The notes under the pieces are model-generated. The model was not told the origin of the DNA and did no database searches. It worked only from the letters and a program-made list of their open reading frames with translations. From Cyclina sinensis (Eukaryota; Mollusca; Bivalvia; Venerida; Veneridae), in contig JAAONU010000010.1 of the NCBI GenBank assembly GCA_012932295.1, positions 21,278,047 to 21,342,046 of the forward strand: a DNA stretch of 64,000 nucleotides. Reading direction: 5' to 3'. Below are positions 1 to 14,000 of the stretch, one piece after another (position 1 is the first letter of the stretch; every line of letters starts with the position of its first letter). The position numbers and the translations under genes are program-made.

Positions 1-864
1 GATAAACTTTGGATTATTTTTTTTTTCATTTACATGTAAGAAAGACCGTCCTCGATACTAATACAACATTGAAATCGCATGAATGAATGGAGCACGATGT
101 TCACGTACAAAATATTGTGCATAAGCCCTTGCATTTTGTAGGACAATGGAAATGTCACAGTGACCTTTACAAGTTTTTACTCAGGATAAACGCCAGTTTC
201 AATCTTCCGGCGGTCAGTCCATCTAATAAGTGTCCCTGGAAATCTAACCATTTTACTAATCAATCTTACTGCTTCCTCACTTGCTTCAGAGGTGAGGGAC
301 AAATGACCTTTTTAAAAAACAGACGCATTGTCTGAGATCCATCATCACATAGAAAGTTTTCCGGCCCTGGTGGGGTTTAAACCGAGAATCTCTGAATTGA
401 CAGACCTAACTAAGTGCATCTGCGCGGCATTACAGCTCTTTATCTGTGCTGAACATTTAGCGCACATTGGTCGACTGGTAACAAAGTTTCACGAGAAAGA
501 TCATGCGCACTTTCTTTTTTGACAGAGTACATTCTTGAGAAGCTTGATACTAAAATTACGCAATGTAAATCCCTGCGTTTGTAAGATTGCGATATTAAAG
601 GATTTGGATTACTTTTGTAAATAACGAGCCTTTTATTAAATAATTATAGAAATCATTTCACAATATCATGTAACTTCAGATCATCCTGTTTGGTAAATAA
701 TTCAATCCGATTATAAAATCGAATATGCATATGTCTGAGATATTTTCTAGACTTCTTTCACTGTTTGCTTTCAGTCTTATATGATTGTTGCAGTTCTGTA
801 GTAACCATTTTCATAAATTACATGAACAGCGGAATGTTATAATGTTAGAGGCCTAGTCCTAGTT
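1..864. other. 5' flank of gene A, no gene seen
   Basis: Only short open frames without family features occur here. The stretch is upstream of the first inferred coding exon of gene A and may hold its promoter and 5' UTR, but I see no clear core promoter element. Confidence 0.4.
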
Positions 865-3291
865 ATGTCGCATTTATTTGTACAGGGTTCGTTCCTTCCG
901 GATGGTTTTGGGCCCGGCTACGAAGTGTCGCCAAGGGCAACAAGAAGTTTGGGCTTCAAGTTGCAAAATTCATCCAGACCTTTCAGGTAAGAACGACAAA
1001 TAAATTAATGATAAGCATTCTGATTTACTTAATGAGAGTGTACTCAGAAAAAATCATGTGTTATGATTACCGGTGTATTTTTTATACTAAAGATGATTTT
1101 CATGAAAAAAGCAACCTCAGATAAGCACCCCACTCTTCACCATAAAAATGAATTTTAACATTACTTTTAACATGAAATGAAAAAAAAGAGATGAAAAGTT
1201 GAATACCGGTATCCCATTTGTAAACGGACATGTATTTGAATGAGTGAGTTTGTATGTCTGTATGAGCTTTCAGTACTATAATACAATTTAGAGAAATGAT
1301 CGTTTCTATTTTTTATAATCTATTACAGAAAATCAGGTACATTGCTGCCAAAATGGCTAAATTTCAAAATTTCGGAAGGCGGGAGAGCTCGAAACCAGGT
1401 TACAAGGGCGACTCAACCATCCATCAACTGTGCGGCGCATTCCTCCGTCAACAGTGCACCATACACACCCGTCAACAGTGCGGCACATACCTGCGTCAAA
1501 AGCCTGGCACATACCTCCGTAACCAGCGCATCACATACCTCCATCACTTATGACAAAGCCAAAGAGAAAACATCACGTCACGCTGGCAGCAGGCCAAACA
1601 GGTCCGTCTTAACTAGTTAGTTGATCTTGTCTATCATCTACGGGTATTTTGAAAATTTCATTTTAACACGAGAATTATTTTAGTCCTCTCTTATGGATTA
1701 TCTTTTAATATGGAGGGCTAAAGTTTTATTTCAAAGAGGTACGCTAGAATGGACTCATTTTAAATGCCTTCTGTCGCCTTGCTTCTTTGCATTTTTGTTT
1801 CAGTCGTTTCATGTTTAGACTACTGATTTAAACCGGGAACCTTCGTTTTGCAGAAACCCTATTAGAATATCTTGACCAAACCGAAACTGTAGATTTGATG
1901 CTGAAAATAGTAACTGTGTCCAAACCGAATTTGATCAACTGATGTAGCATCTTCATCTATTCTAAGCTAACGTTTAATTCACATGACGTTTTAAATTAAT
2001 ATTCCCATCATATTTGTATATTTGCAGAGTAAACAAAGAAAAGAATAGACTGCAAAAACAAATACAAGAACACGAGATGAAAACTAAGACATTTGAATGG
2101 AAGAAAAACCAAAACTACAGCAAGGTACGAGAAAGACGGAATTTATTGCGGAAACAGAAGAACCGGATGTTACGTATGATCAGACGTTTATATTTGCCGT
2201 CCATATTGATCATAGCAGTGGGCACGGTCTTTATCCTGAGCTCCTCGGTTCACAGTATTGGCGGTAGCACAGTGTTCTGGGATCACAAGGACCAGTTCAG
2301 AATCATTGGCCTCATTGTAACAGTATTTGGTGTCATAATGTTGCTTTTAACAGTAGGTCTAGAAAGCCGCAGTACTGCGAAACTGAAGAAGAAAGGCATT
2401 CTGATCATTGACAAAAGTTTATTTATTCATCCAGACTTTTTACAAGAGCGGTACTTAAATAAACAGATGACCATGACATCTTCTACAAATTCGTACGATT
2501 CGGAAATCTCAAAGCTTAGAGAACAAACTAGCAATTGGAGTGGCACCTACCAGGATGACGGCTTTCGGTCTTTTAGTCCAAGCTTGAGATCAAAATCGAT
2601 CGAGGCGTCCGAAATTAGCAGGTCTGTGTCCGAAATAAGTGGACTTCATAACCTATCTCAAAGAATGAAAAGGGCCAGTCATGTATTTGAAGACGTGCGT
2701 GGTCACCTTCAGTGCAACAGTCTCATGTCACAGCATATTCCTGCATTAGAAGTGACTTCAAGCGACAAACCTACGGCGAATACTAACTCAGGAATGTTAG
2801 AGGAAGCAAACGGACGAAATATGTTTCTGTGTTCTAGCATGAATTCAATGCCATCAGAAATTCATTTGAACACACAGGAAAAGTCAGTTTCTGAATTTTC
2901 TGGATACAGTCCCTATATGGACACACAAGCTGCCAGATTTAGAAATGCTGAAGATGTCTCCAGTCCCGCTGGTGAAATAAAAGCAAATGACTGTGAAGTA
3001 GAAAAACAAGGTAGATTTAAAGGTGACCGCGTAGCACAGGTCCAAGTACCACGTATTGAAATAACGGACTTTGTCGACAGCTCATCTTCTACAGCAATAG
3101 CGCCTTGCAATGACGTTTCAGGAACAATGTGTATCTTGTCACCGTTTTCTGGACACACACATCTTTTAACAACTGATCCAAAGCTTTCAGAAGAAGACAC
3201 GCCTTTGCTAGAAAGTGGCAATATTCACGTGAAAAGCGGCAGAAATAATCTGAGAATTTCTGAAGTCAAGTTTCTACAGGTCCAACGTTAA
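865..3291 (+). CDS. Gene A: unrecognised two-pass membrane protein, 3 exons
   Basis: Exons 865-986, 1329-1601 and 2028-3291 join in frame (phase 2 at both junctions) to give about 552 residues. The start is chosen because gene B begins with the same MSHL, followed by FLP-[DE]-x-FG-x-x-Y. Exon 2 opens with a conserved LPKWLNFK and carries about five imperfect 9-10 residue repeats of the type VNSAxHT. Exon 3 has a basic stretch with EHEMKTKT and VRERRNL, then two hydrophobic segments at about residues 187-207 and 222-242 separated by a short loop with VHSIGG, then ESRS and a long Ser-rich tail. The layout fits an integral membrane protein with most of its mass on one side. The tail contains FLCSSMNSM, a motif also found twice in gene B. 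I do not recognise the family, so function is unknown. The exon 2 donor (GTCCGT) is weak. Confidence 0.75.
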
Positions 3292-5136
3292 GCTTTGCTT
3301 GACAATTAAACTATGTTCAAAAGTCGCAGGAGTCAAAGTAAAACGCATAAATATAAAAAGATAGATCTGTACGTTAAGTAATTTCCTATACCCGAATTGT
3401 TATTTAGTTTGGCTGTCTTTGTGAGAATAACACGACTTCGTCATTTAAAATGTTTTAAAAGTGTGCTCTAAAAATTTTGTGTTTGTTTTATATTCCACGC
3501 CCAAAAGCGTTGAAACACTGCGGTTGCACTAAAACACATGACCACAGGAATCGACATGCATATATAGGAACATTGTACAAAAACTTCATATTTTCAGTTA
3601 CGATAAAAAAAAACATTAAAAAGGAAAAAAGGCAGAAATTATTTATGCAATAGAAAAAAATGAAATATAAAGATAAAGATGGCTGGCTAGTTGGCTGGCT
3701 CGCTTTTGGATCTTTCTTCTTGTTACGAGCCTAAACCAGTCATTAAGAGAACCAATGATATATGATTTGACTGTTCAGATGGATGGATGACAGCGGGGCA
3801 GGGTTAAATGGAGAGTTGTGGATGGAGTTTTTTTTTTAAATCTAAAGCAAGTTATCAGCAGTATTTCTTACAGGACTTACCTGTAACCTGTATTTTGGTC
3901 CGTGAAAGGTCCATATAAGGACCTTTTTAGGAACTAACTAAGTGAACTTTCTCACAAAGCGGAACTCAAACCCACAACCCTAACCACGGTCACTAAGATC
4001 CTGGATAAGTTTAACACTATCGTCAATGGATAATTTTATAACTTATACATTATTTTCTTTCTCCGAAAATATCAGAAATAATGAAGCGATTTACTTTGGT
4101 TTTGCTTTTCGGCCACTATTTTAGCATAGCGTCCCGCAGATAATCGTAACAACTCGGCCTTTTCCGACAACTTCGTATAAAGTGACTTATTGAAGTCGTC
4201 CGAGGTGTTTCGAATGGTCGCGCCGATAAACAGGTCTGAGTAACTGTGAAGCAATCTCAGTTGAAGCTAACTTTTCTAGCACTGCAAAAGTAATTAAAAT
4301 GTTTACTGTTGTTTGGGAATGATGTTTTATTTCTAGATTTAAAGGAAAAGGGAAGAAATTACTTAAAGGAAAGAAATTGTATGCGGTGTAATAAAACACA
4401 TTAGTATATATATAACTTCGAATCATCTAGCATTATATATATATATAGTGATCTTCCAGTATGCCCCAGATAATGACATTGAAAGGACATTAGCCCTGAC
4501 AATGTGTGTAAATTAGTCGCAAGAATGTCAGAAGGTCCTCAGTGGTAATTACTTCTTTTATTATGCCCCGTAAAAATAACAGACGATAATTTGACTAAGT
4601 TCCCTGTCAATTGTTATTCAAATGCATGTTTAAATAGGTTTGGCTTTTTTAAGAGTTAAAGTCAATATCTAATTCACTTTTGAAATTTGTATCAAAATGT
4701 CAGAAAGAAGTAAATAGTGTAAAACTACACACATGTTTTTTTATCATTGAAAACTTAATAAATAAATACTCTGTCATGACATAAAAAAGGAGAGAAAGAA
4801 GATTTACGAAATCAGTGGAAATATAATATAAAGAAAAATTCAAAAGTGTTTTATGTAATTAAAAGAACTACCTTTGGACTTTTTTTCTACCGTATTGAAC
4901 AAACGTATAAAGAGTGATTATTCAAACTTATTAATACAACACTTTATCTACAGTTCTCAAGTGTATCTATTATAAAATATGAAATATGTTTGCTTTATAA
5001 ACACTTAATTCTATTCACTTGAAGCGCTCTCAAAATTTCTATGTTTTCAATACATCTTAAAAAAGTTAGACACATGAAATAATTGGAGTTTTAAATTTTG
5101 TCACGAGAAACCCGTTTTACGGGTACGGAATTAAGC
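3292..5136. other. Spacer between genes A and B
   Basis: AT-rich spacer without a convincing gene. It contains an about 70-bp segment (4146-4216) that recurs almost identically at 54779-54853. Confidence 0.5.
4146..4216 (-). repeat. Dispersed about 70-bp segment, copy 1
   Basis: Nearly identical to 54779-54853. Both copies read on the minus strand as a peptide containing NKSLYTKLSEKAELLR. The family was not recognised; it may be a fragment of a transposon coding region. Confidence 0.6.
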
Positions 5137-8010
5137 ATGTCACATCTAATGATAAAGAACCCGTTCCTGCCGGAGAGTTTTGGCTTGGACTACGACTCCC
5201 CTAGGTCAAGGTCGTTCGGACTGCATGCGGCAGTTTTAAGAGGGTCGCCTAGACCATTATTCAGGTAAGACTTTCTAAGTACCAATTTCAAAATGTCTCA
5301 ATGTTCTGAAAACTTTTTTTAAAAGTTTTACTTACTGGTATAAAAGAATTGCAAATATTGATTACATTTGTACATATATATATCTTTTGTAAGATACTTT
5401 TTTTGTTCTGTTCTTTTTTTTCAACGGTATATATTTAAAGCAATGGCAGTGTATAGAGCGCCGGACTCCCGATCTGGAGGTAGCTGGTTCGATTCTGACT
5501 ACCTACTAGAGTTAGGCTTTTCAAGAACTTTACGCATTCCGCATTCGTGTGTGAACTGGTTTGAACCCAGAAAGCTGTCAGCGAGCCTGATTGATATAAA
5601 TTACAAAAAGCTTGTTTCCATATAATAATTATTATCAAACACATAATAAGTTAACTTTCTACATGTTTTCACGCGTTCAAAACGTCATTTAATTTAAACA
5701 TGCATTTTTTCACGTAGAAAGGTTCGGGGCCTAGCGATCTGTTTTTTCTTTCTTGACAGAACATTTTACGACAAAAAAATGTCGACACATCTAATCACAT
5801 CTAAGTAATGTAAGCTAAGCATTAATTGTAACAGAATTTGACAAATCGATTGTAGAAGCATATACCCTAAAATGTAAAGTATTCCATTTTCTTTAAAACC
5901 GTGTAAATGTAAATGATATTGAATGAATTATTACCCGATGCCAAGGTGTCGGTAAAAACGTAATGCATTAATATAAGAAGAGAGTTGTCATTGTACCATT
6001 TTTGGCCGGATAGCCATTTTTTTGCAAATAAACTCTTAGTGTCAAAACACCTTAAGATGAAAAAATGACCATAATATATATTCTCTTCTCCTGCTGGCGG
6101 CAACTGTGTTTGACTTTGCGACCAGTGCAGACCAAGATCAGCCGGAATATCCCTGCAGTCTGATCATGGTCTGCAGTATTCGCCATTCCGTTGGTAAATT
6201 TTCACCCCTGTAAACAAGTAATGGATCCGTCCAAATTGAAAGATGGACACGTCCACTTAAGACATTTAGAAGGCTAAGTGTTAAATTACCGATTGTGTTT
6301 CATTTTATGGCGAATGATCCAATAAAGTTTACAGTATATGTATATGCAGTATATCGTTCATTGCAGGGTATGTCCCTTTAAATTTCATCTGTCTGTTTAA
6401 GTTCTAATAATAAGCTTTGATGTCCAGTTCTGCAGTACTATTCCCAAATGTTCCTCTTATAAGTCGTTATCCATTTTTTTCAAGGAATGTCTTTTCCGGG
6501 CTACCTAGGTGGCTACGTTTTAAGACGACACCTCGTGAAACATGTGGCGCCCAGGATACATCAGAAGCACCTACTTCCGCAAAAAAAGACGAAAGTCAGA
6601 AGACATCCCAGAGAACCTTGCGACGAGACAGTTCGTTAAGTATCTCAACCAGGTACTCTTTTCTTAGATCTGGTTCCCTGCTTTTACATATATAATGCAT
6701 TGCTGGTGAGGGATATTATTTCTGCTGGTTTCCGTCCTTACGTCCGTTAAACAAAAATTATTACAATAGTAACATTTAACAACTGCTGAGCCGAAGTAGA
6801 AATTCTACGGAACAGAATCGTAAAAGAATATTTTGAACAAGTTTATTCCTTTATCTTAGTGCTACATCATTAACTTAACATTTAGCAGTAATGTAACTGC
6901 ATTTCATTAGTTTTAATGCACAATTAGCACATATGTAGCTTTCTCCAAACATTCTCATTTTCCCTCGAATAAGATGAGCCAGTTATATAATTATATAAGG
7001 TTATCGCCAAAATGGTTGTCCATCCTCCGTGTTCTTTAGCATGGTCCATCTATTGTTATAGTTGTCATACCATCTGGGCATGCGCTAAACCGTCAGCAAA
7101 ATCAAAACTATACCTTTTTTAAATGTAAATGGATGGTGAACTCCCTGTTTCATATTCATTAGTCTTTTGTTCCCGATACATTTCTCTTTTTCCCAACAGA
7201 TCTGGTAAATCTGCAACATCAGGGAGCAGTTTACGAAAGAAAGTAGAGGAACATGAAATGAAAACAAAAACAGAAGAATGGAAGAAAAACCACGAGTACC
7301 GAGTGGTACGGGAACGACGGAATTTATCAAAGAAACATTTGAATCCGAGACTACGGCTCATAAAACGCTTCTATTTTCCTTCAGTGTTCTTCATCTCTCT
7401 TGGTGTAATTTTCATTTTTGGCTCAACTGTGCATAGCATTGGTGATGGCACAGTCCTTTGGACATACAGGGAGACATTTAAAATAGCAGGTCCAGTAACG
7501 ATAACGATGGGTGTCATAATGTTGATGTTTACAGTCGGATGTGAAAGCAGAAGTTCGGAGAAATGGAAAAGGAAAGGAATACGAGAAAAGAATCCGCTTA
7601 TTCATCCCGACTTTCTGAAGAAACCGGGAGAAACAGGTTTGAACATGAGTACACTTAATCCGACACCTGAAAATTCTCTTAATCCTGACAATTTCCAATC
7701 TGGATACAAAAGAAAGTTCAGGCACAATGATACAAACAAAGATGGCGGAAATTATTATTTGTGTTCGAGCTCTCAATCTGCAAGGAATTTTGTGTCAGAA
7801 ATGACAGAAGCAGAAAAGCTAATACCCCACAAACAGACTTCGAACGATGTCTTACAAATGACTAAAGATCCGTTTCAATCGTTCAGTGCAGAAGAAAGGT
7901 CAAATCCTGTGTTAAAAATGAATGGGCATAGAAAGGAAAGACAAATGTTTGAGGTGGCCGATGATGAAATGGAGCAGACCTTTCTGTGTTCGAGTATTCA
8001 GTCAATGTGA
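5137..8010 (+). CDS. Gene B: tandem paralogue of gene A, 3 exons
   Basis: Exons 5137-5264, 6485-6652 and 7200-8010 join in frame (both introns phase 2) to about 368 residues. Exon 1 starts MSHL, exon 2 contains LPRWLRFK exactly where gene A has LPKWLNFK, and exon 3 carries EHEMKTKT, EWKKN and VRERRNL followed by hydrophobic segments at about residues 157-177 and 193-213 around VHSIGDG. The C-terminal tail is about 200 residues shorter than in A. It has two LCSS motifs (YLCSSSQSA and FLCSSIQSM), the second nearly at the C-terminus, suggesting a short linear motif under selection. Same orientation and intron phases as A show a local gene duplication. Function unknown. Confidence 0.78.
5445..5515 (+). 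other. tRNA-like sequence in intron 1 of gene B
   Basis: Contains an A-box-like stretch and a B-box-like GGTTCGATTCT with approximate tRNA spacing, but the arms do not pair well. Probably a decayed tRNA-derived retroposon rather than a working tRNA gene. Confidence 0.3.
5875..6055 (+). repeat. Dispersed repeat family X, copy 1
   Basis: Starts CCATTTTCTTTAAAACC and runs through a TAAATGATATTGAAT-like stretch and TGCATTAATA. The same order of motifs is seen at 14528-14700 and 56511-56690. Coding content: none. Followed at 6110-6190 by a motif with GACCAGTGCAGACC, which may belong to a separate repeat. Confidence 0.55.
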
Positions 8011-9368
8011 AATGTTTAAGATATTTACATATAGGCTTTTATCATTTTGCCAACAATGAAGTTGGTGTCAAGCCGACAAGCTCTGTTAAAGCTTAAATTG
8101 TAAAGCCCCAATACGGAAGTCCGGTCAAAATATTATTTCAGCTTTTCAAAGTTCGTAATGGAATACAAATGCTTTTTACAGTGACAGGTTAAATGTATTT
8201 TTTACCTTCTTAAGTTCAAATTTCAGACAGTCGAACTTTGAAAGCATATCCCGACCCATTTCTGTTTTTTCCCCCGTAAATTTTTTTATCAACCAAAGTG
8301 AATCGAAAACATATATTCAGAAGACTAAGTATGACCTATATAACAAATTTTATATTTATATTTCTATCCAAAGAAACCTCTAACACGACCTCAGGTGATA
8401 GCAATAAAGCCGATTTTTATAGCAGGCAAATTCCAGTTCTGTGCACCCTACAAAAGGTGCATTACTATACATCTATATTTGAATCGAGGCTGAATCCCAG
8501 GTCGATTAATAGTGCAGGATTTATGGCGATCTGCTGATTTCAATTCTGACAGTTAATATCAAAAGTAAAAAAAAAAGAAAAAGAAATAAGCTTTAAAAAT
8601 CGGTTGTGAGAATAACTGAATACATACTATATTTGAAACAGCTTATCAAAATTGACAAAGAAAACAAAATCCGGAAAAAAGTTTCGTCTAAATGACCTTT
8701 CGCCTGTTTAACCTTTTGCAATCTGTATATTAAAGTAGCTGCAATTAGAGCAACCATTCCAAATATTTTGGAGGCATGTCATGACTTCTTGAATTACTGC
8801 CATGTTTTCTTTCGTGAGAGGGACAACTTGATTATTATAAAATAGCTGATACACTGATTAAGAAAGACCATTTCCCGAGTACGTTCTTTATAAAGTATAT
8901 GGTATGGTTTACTACTCGACAATTATCTGCATACTCCGCAAAGATTTTTTTCAGTGGAAATCACAAAGTCGTTCCGAATGATTGTTCCTACCAAAAAAGG
9001 GAGGTAATTTTGATATTTCCGGAATGTTCTTGTCAAATATTGCTGTCCAATGACAGTTGAGCATATTTTTATTGTGACAGAAGTCACAACATAGATGTCA
9101 TCGGTCGAATTATGTTTAGTCAGAGTGTAACATAAAAATGTGTAGGTCTAGTTGATACTGACGCACTAGATCTACCTGTCAAAAATATCATCCTGATTTG
9201 CCGCAGTGGCAAACATAGTTTGCACAATACTGGCGTATTATTGGTTTAAAGTGACAACAGTTGCTCATACAATTTCAAAATTGACGTATTTCTGTGGTTC
9301 CAGTGCAAACTGAATTTGAAGTAAACGATAACAATCCTTTTGCATATCGAAAACTGTCAGTGGCCAGG

Positions 9369-9565
9369 GTGGGGCGGATCAGTGGTGTTAAACCGCGGAC
9401 CAATATATAATTATTGTATAATTATGCTACAAGAACGAGAAGTGCCTCTGGGATGGGGTGATTTCTGTATCTTGCTCTATCCTCTACAAGCTAAAATACC
9501 AAACTCCTGGGTTGCAGGTCATATGTGAAACCGGTTCTGACGTTAAATGAACTTAAATAGACAGC
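9369..9565 (+). mobile_element. SINE copy, degenerate (family 1)
   Basis: Begins with a GCGGATCAGTGGT head and keeps the body phrases TCTGTATCTTGC and AAATGAACT of the better copies at 51528 and 52661, with internal loss of part of the tRNA-like head. Confidence 0.55.
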
Positions 9566-9600
9566 CAGTTAAAGACTGCTGTCACACCCCTATCTGAGTT

Positions 9601-9872
9601 CATTTATCGTCGGTACCGGTTGCCCACATGACCGACGCCCCCTGCAAAGCTAGTTATCTTAGGTTGTGGGGGATAGTGCAAGATACAGAAAACATCCCAT
9701 TCAAGAGACACCCGTGATTCTTTTCCATGCTCAGTATACAGCACTGACACATGGGACCTTGGTTTAACGTCTAATCTGGAAGACAATTAGTAATGTTAGT
9801 GGAGGAGCGGGGGATCATACTGGCGACCCCTGGATCACAAGTCCAGCTCATTACCACTGGACCACTCATCTG
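9601..9872 (-). mobile_element. SINE copy, minus strand (family 1)
   Basis: Reads on the minus strand from a tRNA-like head (CCAGTGG A-box area, B-box-like sequence) to the tail ACCGACGATAAATGAACT. Body motifs CACTGAGCATG-like and ATACAGAAAACATCC are shared with the other copies. Confidence 0.7.
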
Positions 9873-11095
9873 TTTCCTGGTAAAATGCCGATCAAAATAC
9901 AATGGTCAACAGTATTATGAGACCCAATTTATTATTTAGCCCTTTCAGTTGTTTTTAAATTGATCAGGTTTAAAGAAGAAATCAGTCATGACCGATTCTC
10001 AACAAGACCTTTGAAATTTTATTCAACAGACGATTAGCATCTCGTGCAATCTCGGTTGTTAACATCCCTTAACCTTGTCAGGTCAACCAAATAAATTACA
10101 AGAGAACACGAATTTCCTCACCACATAATTCTGTTATTTATTTATTTGCTAAAATCTGCCAAACGGAAAAAATGTTCTTTTTGTTGTTAATGTACACGAT
10201 CGTTTACGCATTAAACACCTGTGACCACAAAAACAAGACGGTAACATGGTTAAGAAAAGAAACCACATAATAAATGAAATAATTCATAATTTTATTAATT
10301 TAATGCATTTAAATCTAATTTAGAGTAGTTTTAACAATGTCTTTGTCTTGTAAATCACTAAGGTTTATTATATAGACATTTTTATGTCAGATTTTGGCAC
10401 TTTCCTTTTTAATAGTTTTAAATTTCAGTGGTTCTCCATTGTCTAGTACATGTTCACCATTTCTTACAGCGTTTCAGCTTTCCGACTTGTGGCTTAATCT
10501 TAATGACGCCCAAATGTAAAAAAAATCACGTCACTGTTAGTAGATCAAATTTTAATTGAAACGTGTACTTAATTTTCCATGACATTGTCATTTGATTGTC
10601 ATAATACATTAAAATACAATGTACCGCAATTGTAAGTCAATTTCCTACAATTGCTATTCATAACCAGTGCAAGTTTTCCTGCTGATTAGATAAGACATTT
10701 TATCATACTAATTGGCTAATTATTATTCATGCGTTGTATACAATCACAATGGCTATTTTACTTACCCAACAACCGTAGTGCACCTTGTACAAACGCTTCA
10801 GTCCAGGAAACTTTCTCTATGAGCAGATGACAATGAATTCAAAATTGACAGCGCTTGTCATATTTGTGACATTTCTGTATCGATTTGCTCACTAATCAGA
10901 CTCATAAAGGCGCTTTTTATGCATGTAATTATGTAAGCGCTTGTCTAATACGGTGTCAGTCGTTACACGCGCACCCGTCTGTTTCTCACTCCATCTAAAA
11001 TGGCGTACCTTAACTGTACTGTTGGTACTGTTGACTTATAGTTAGAAGAAAAAATGATATTATTTTCTATCACACGGGTACCTGAAGGATAAAAA

Positions 11096-14000
11096 ATGGC
11101 AAAATTCAGACGGAAAATAAAAATTAAAAACAAGGGAATTTATGTTTCAGTGATTTTTTTGTTACTTTTCCTACCTGCGTTGGAATGTCAACAGTTTCAC
11201 CGACGGGTAAGTAAAAACTTTCATCCGCATGACAAATACTTTCGCAAAATCATATTATGTTTTCAGTTATTATCTGTATGGTCAGATTTCACTCATATTT
11301 AATGGAAAGCCGAAATTCTGCGAATGTTTACGGCATTTAGAGTTAGGACAGTCAACATAGTTTGTATCAGCTATTTCTTTTAATTTCAAATTGTTTCAGA
11401 AACAAATTTAAGCAGATCAGTTTGTATATTAAGTTACGTCTGTCAGTGCCTCTTCATGTTCCGTATTTTTGCTTTGAGAAGAATTCTGGAAGGCACATTT
11501 TACATTAGACTTTGGCTTTTAATCGCAATTTCCCGGCCAGATTAACAACTTTCCCCCCTCTTTCTGTGTAATAAGGATTATGTTGTTCTACGAATAAGGG
11601 GCGGTGGTCAATGGTCCAGTGGTAAGGCTTTGGACTTGTTATCCCGGGGTCGCCAGTTCGATCACCTGCTTCTCCAATAACATTACTATTTTCTTTCGGA
11701 TGAGAAGTTCGACGTCCCACGTATCGACGCTTTAGACTGAGCAGTGCTATTTTAAAAACCAGTGGTGTCAGTGGGGGATGCTGTCAATGTCTTGCACTAT
11801 CCCCTATAGCCTAAGATAACTAAATTCTGTATAGGTGTCGGTAATATGGGCATCCGGTACCGACAATAAATGAACTGAAACAGATATAGTCTTGAAGTGA
11901 CATAAATTTGGATTCATTTTCACTGGCGTTGTTTCTTTCCTGGCTGCACTTAAAATACTTTTTAGTACCTTTGAGAAAGACTTTGTATCACATACAAAAC
12001 TTTTAATTATTAAGGTACTTCCGATATATAAAGACTTCACTCTGAATTTCTGAGATAATCTTTGTATTTTTCTTTGATATTGAATGAGATATTACTGATA
12101 GAAAATTACCACAAAGTCACGAAAACTGTAACAGGTTGAAAACTCATTGTTAAGAGAAAAGATAAAACCCTTAATAAATGTCGAGCTAGGTTTCCTTCTT
12201 GGACAAATAATTAATGCTAAGACCACTGTTAGTTTGCAAAATAAAACAAATAAAACATGATAGAAAACAAGAAAGAAAGAAAGAAAGAAAGGAAACAAGA
12301 AAGAGTAAACGAACGAACGAAGCAAAGAATGAAAGGGAATATGAATGAATGAATGCTGTAGCCGATGGCAAGCAACAAAGACAGAAGATACGATTTAATT
12401 CACGTTTTTTTCCCCTGTCGAGTTTATTTTCTTGCTATCTTATTGTCTTGTCCCGGGGTATGTCTTTAATTTGTTTATTCAAGCCAGTTTGTAAATGAAC
12501 GCATAGTAAGGAATTCAATAGATGGATTAATAAAATGGAAAAATGGAAGGATTAAAAAGTGCTTTGCTTGAGGTTTGAGATAAATAATATCAGACATAAA
12601 CATTTAACAGCTGAATGAATGAGTGAAAGAGTGATGAATGAATGAATGAATGAATGAACGAACGAACAAATGAACGATGGAATGAATGAATGAATGAATG
12701 AATGAATGAGTAAATGAATGAATGAATGATTGAATGAATGAGCGAACGAACGTACGAACAAACGAACGATGGAATGAATGAATGGATGAATGAATGAATG
12801 AATGAATGAATGAAAATTCGAGTACGTAACAGAATAATGCGCTTTCAGTCATCTGTACTGGTCACAATTTACTTTTCGTCCATGAAAACAAGTAGAATCC
12901 TTTAGACGAAAAATGTAAGAACTGAAACATGTTTTCATTTATTAGTTCATTGATAACAAGGTTTTAGACTACCTTGTCCTGGTTAACATTAGTGGGGCCA
13001 ACAATATTTCGCTATCTTCATCGCTGTTACATTCTCTATGTCTTCGTTGTTGTTGTTCCTCACATTGAAAGCGCAGCAGACGACTTGCAACATTATATAA
13101 AATATGTTGCGACAGTTCAAATAGTCCATCGGTCCCAGTGAAACAATAAATTGTTGATTTATTTAACTGTTTGCATAAAGATAAAAAGACTTATGAATTT
13201 GAAGCTTAGATGTGAATATTTCAAATAGAAGGTATGTTTGTCAAAAGCAAATGATAAGTTTCTTAGTGAAAGAGATACATTTATTTTGGCCAATCAAAAT
13301 CAGGAATACAGTTGTAAATATCCAATGAACTAACTGGTTATATATTGAAACTCTTTGTATCTATTACATATATTTTAGATGATTGAATTGTCTGGTATGT
13401 TTATTAACAAAAATGCCTGCTAAAGATACATGGGGTATATTTCTAACGCGAACTAGAATATACACAAAAATGTGTCATAAATTCTCCTGTAACTACTTAC
13501 AAAAGGCGGGTGTTAAGCTCATAGTCAGATCTTACAGATTTGCATTTCATTTAGGATGTCACGTAATACTTTTTAAGTACTTAAATATGGACTTAAATTT
13601 ATGGCAGTGCAAATCATAAAGGAGAGTTAAGAAGCGTGCCTCGTGCTCAAGAAGGCAGTGCAAACATCTTTACGGAAATTACGTCACGAGTACAGTAGAT
13701 AGCCTTAACAGACTGTCAGTGCACGGTAAATATAAGAAGTATCAATAAAATCTGTACGATCAGTATTAGGACGGAATTTATCGCTAGAACGGAATAAAAC
13801 CTGTCTGTTCTTGACAGTCGTTATGTCTACAGGGTCAGTGCACGACAACCTACTTAGTGCAAATGATACATTAATTTGATGGGGTTAAGATATACCGACA
13901 TGAAAGGTATGCATTTGTAAAGGAGTACACCAGAAAACAAAATGCTGTGATTACCTGACAAATTGTCGTTTTTTTGTAAAATTTGATACGTTCCATACAC

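Larger units (their letters stand above)
8011..11095. other. Spacer between genes B and C
   Basis: No gene seen. It holds a degenerate SINE at about 9369-9565 and a clearer one on the minus strand at about 9601-9872. The last 150 bases before 11096 are the likely 5' UTR and promoter of gene C. Confidence 0.5.

Noticed and set aside
12552..12852. Minus-strand open frames rich in Ser, Phe, Ile and His
   Set aside because: They are translations of the GAAT tetranucleotide array.
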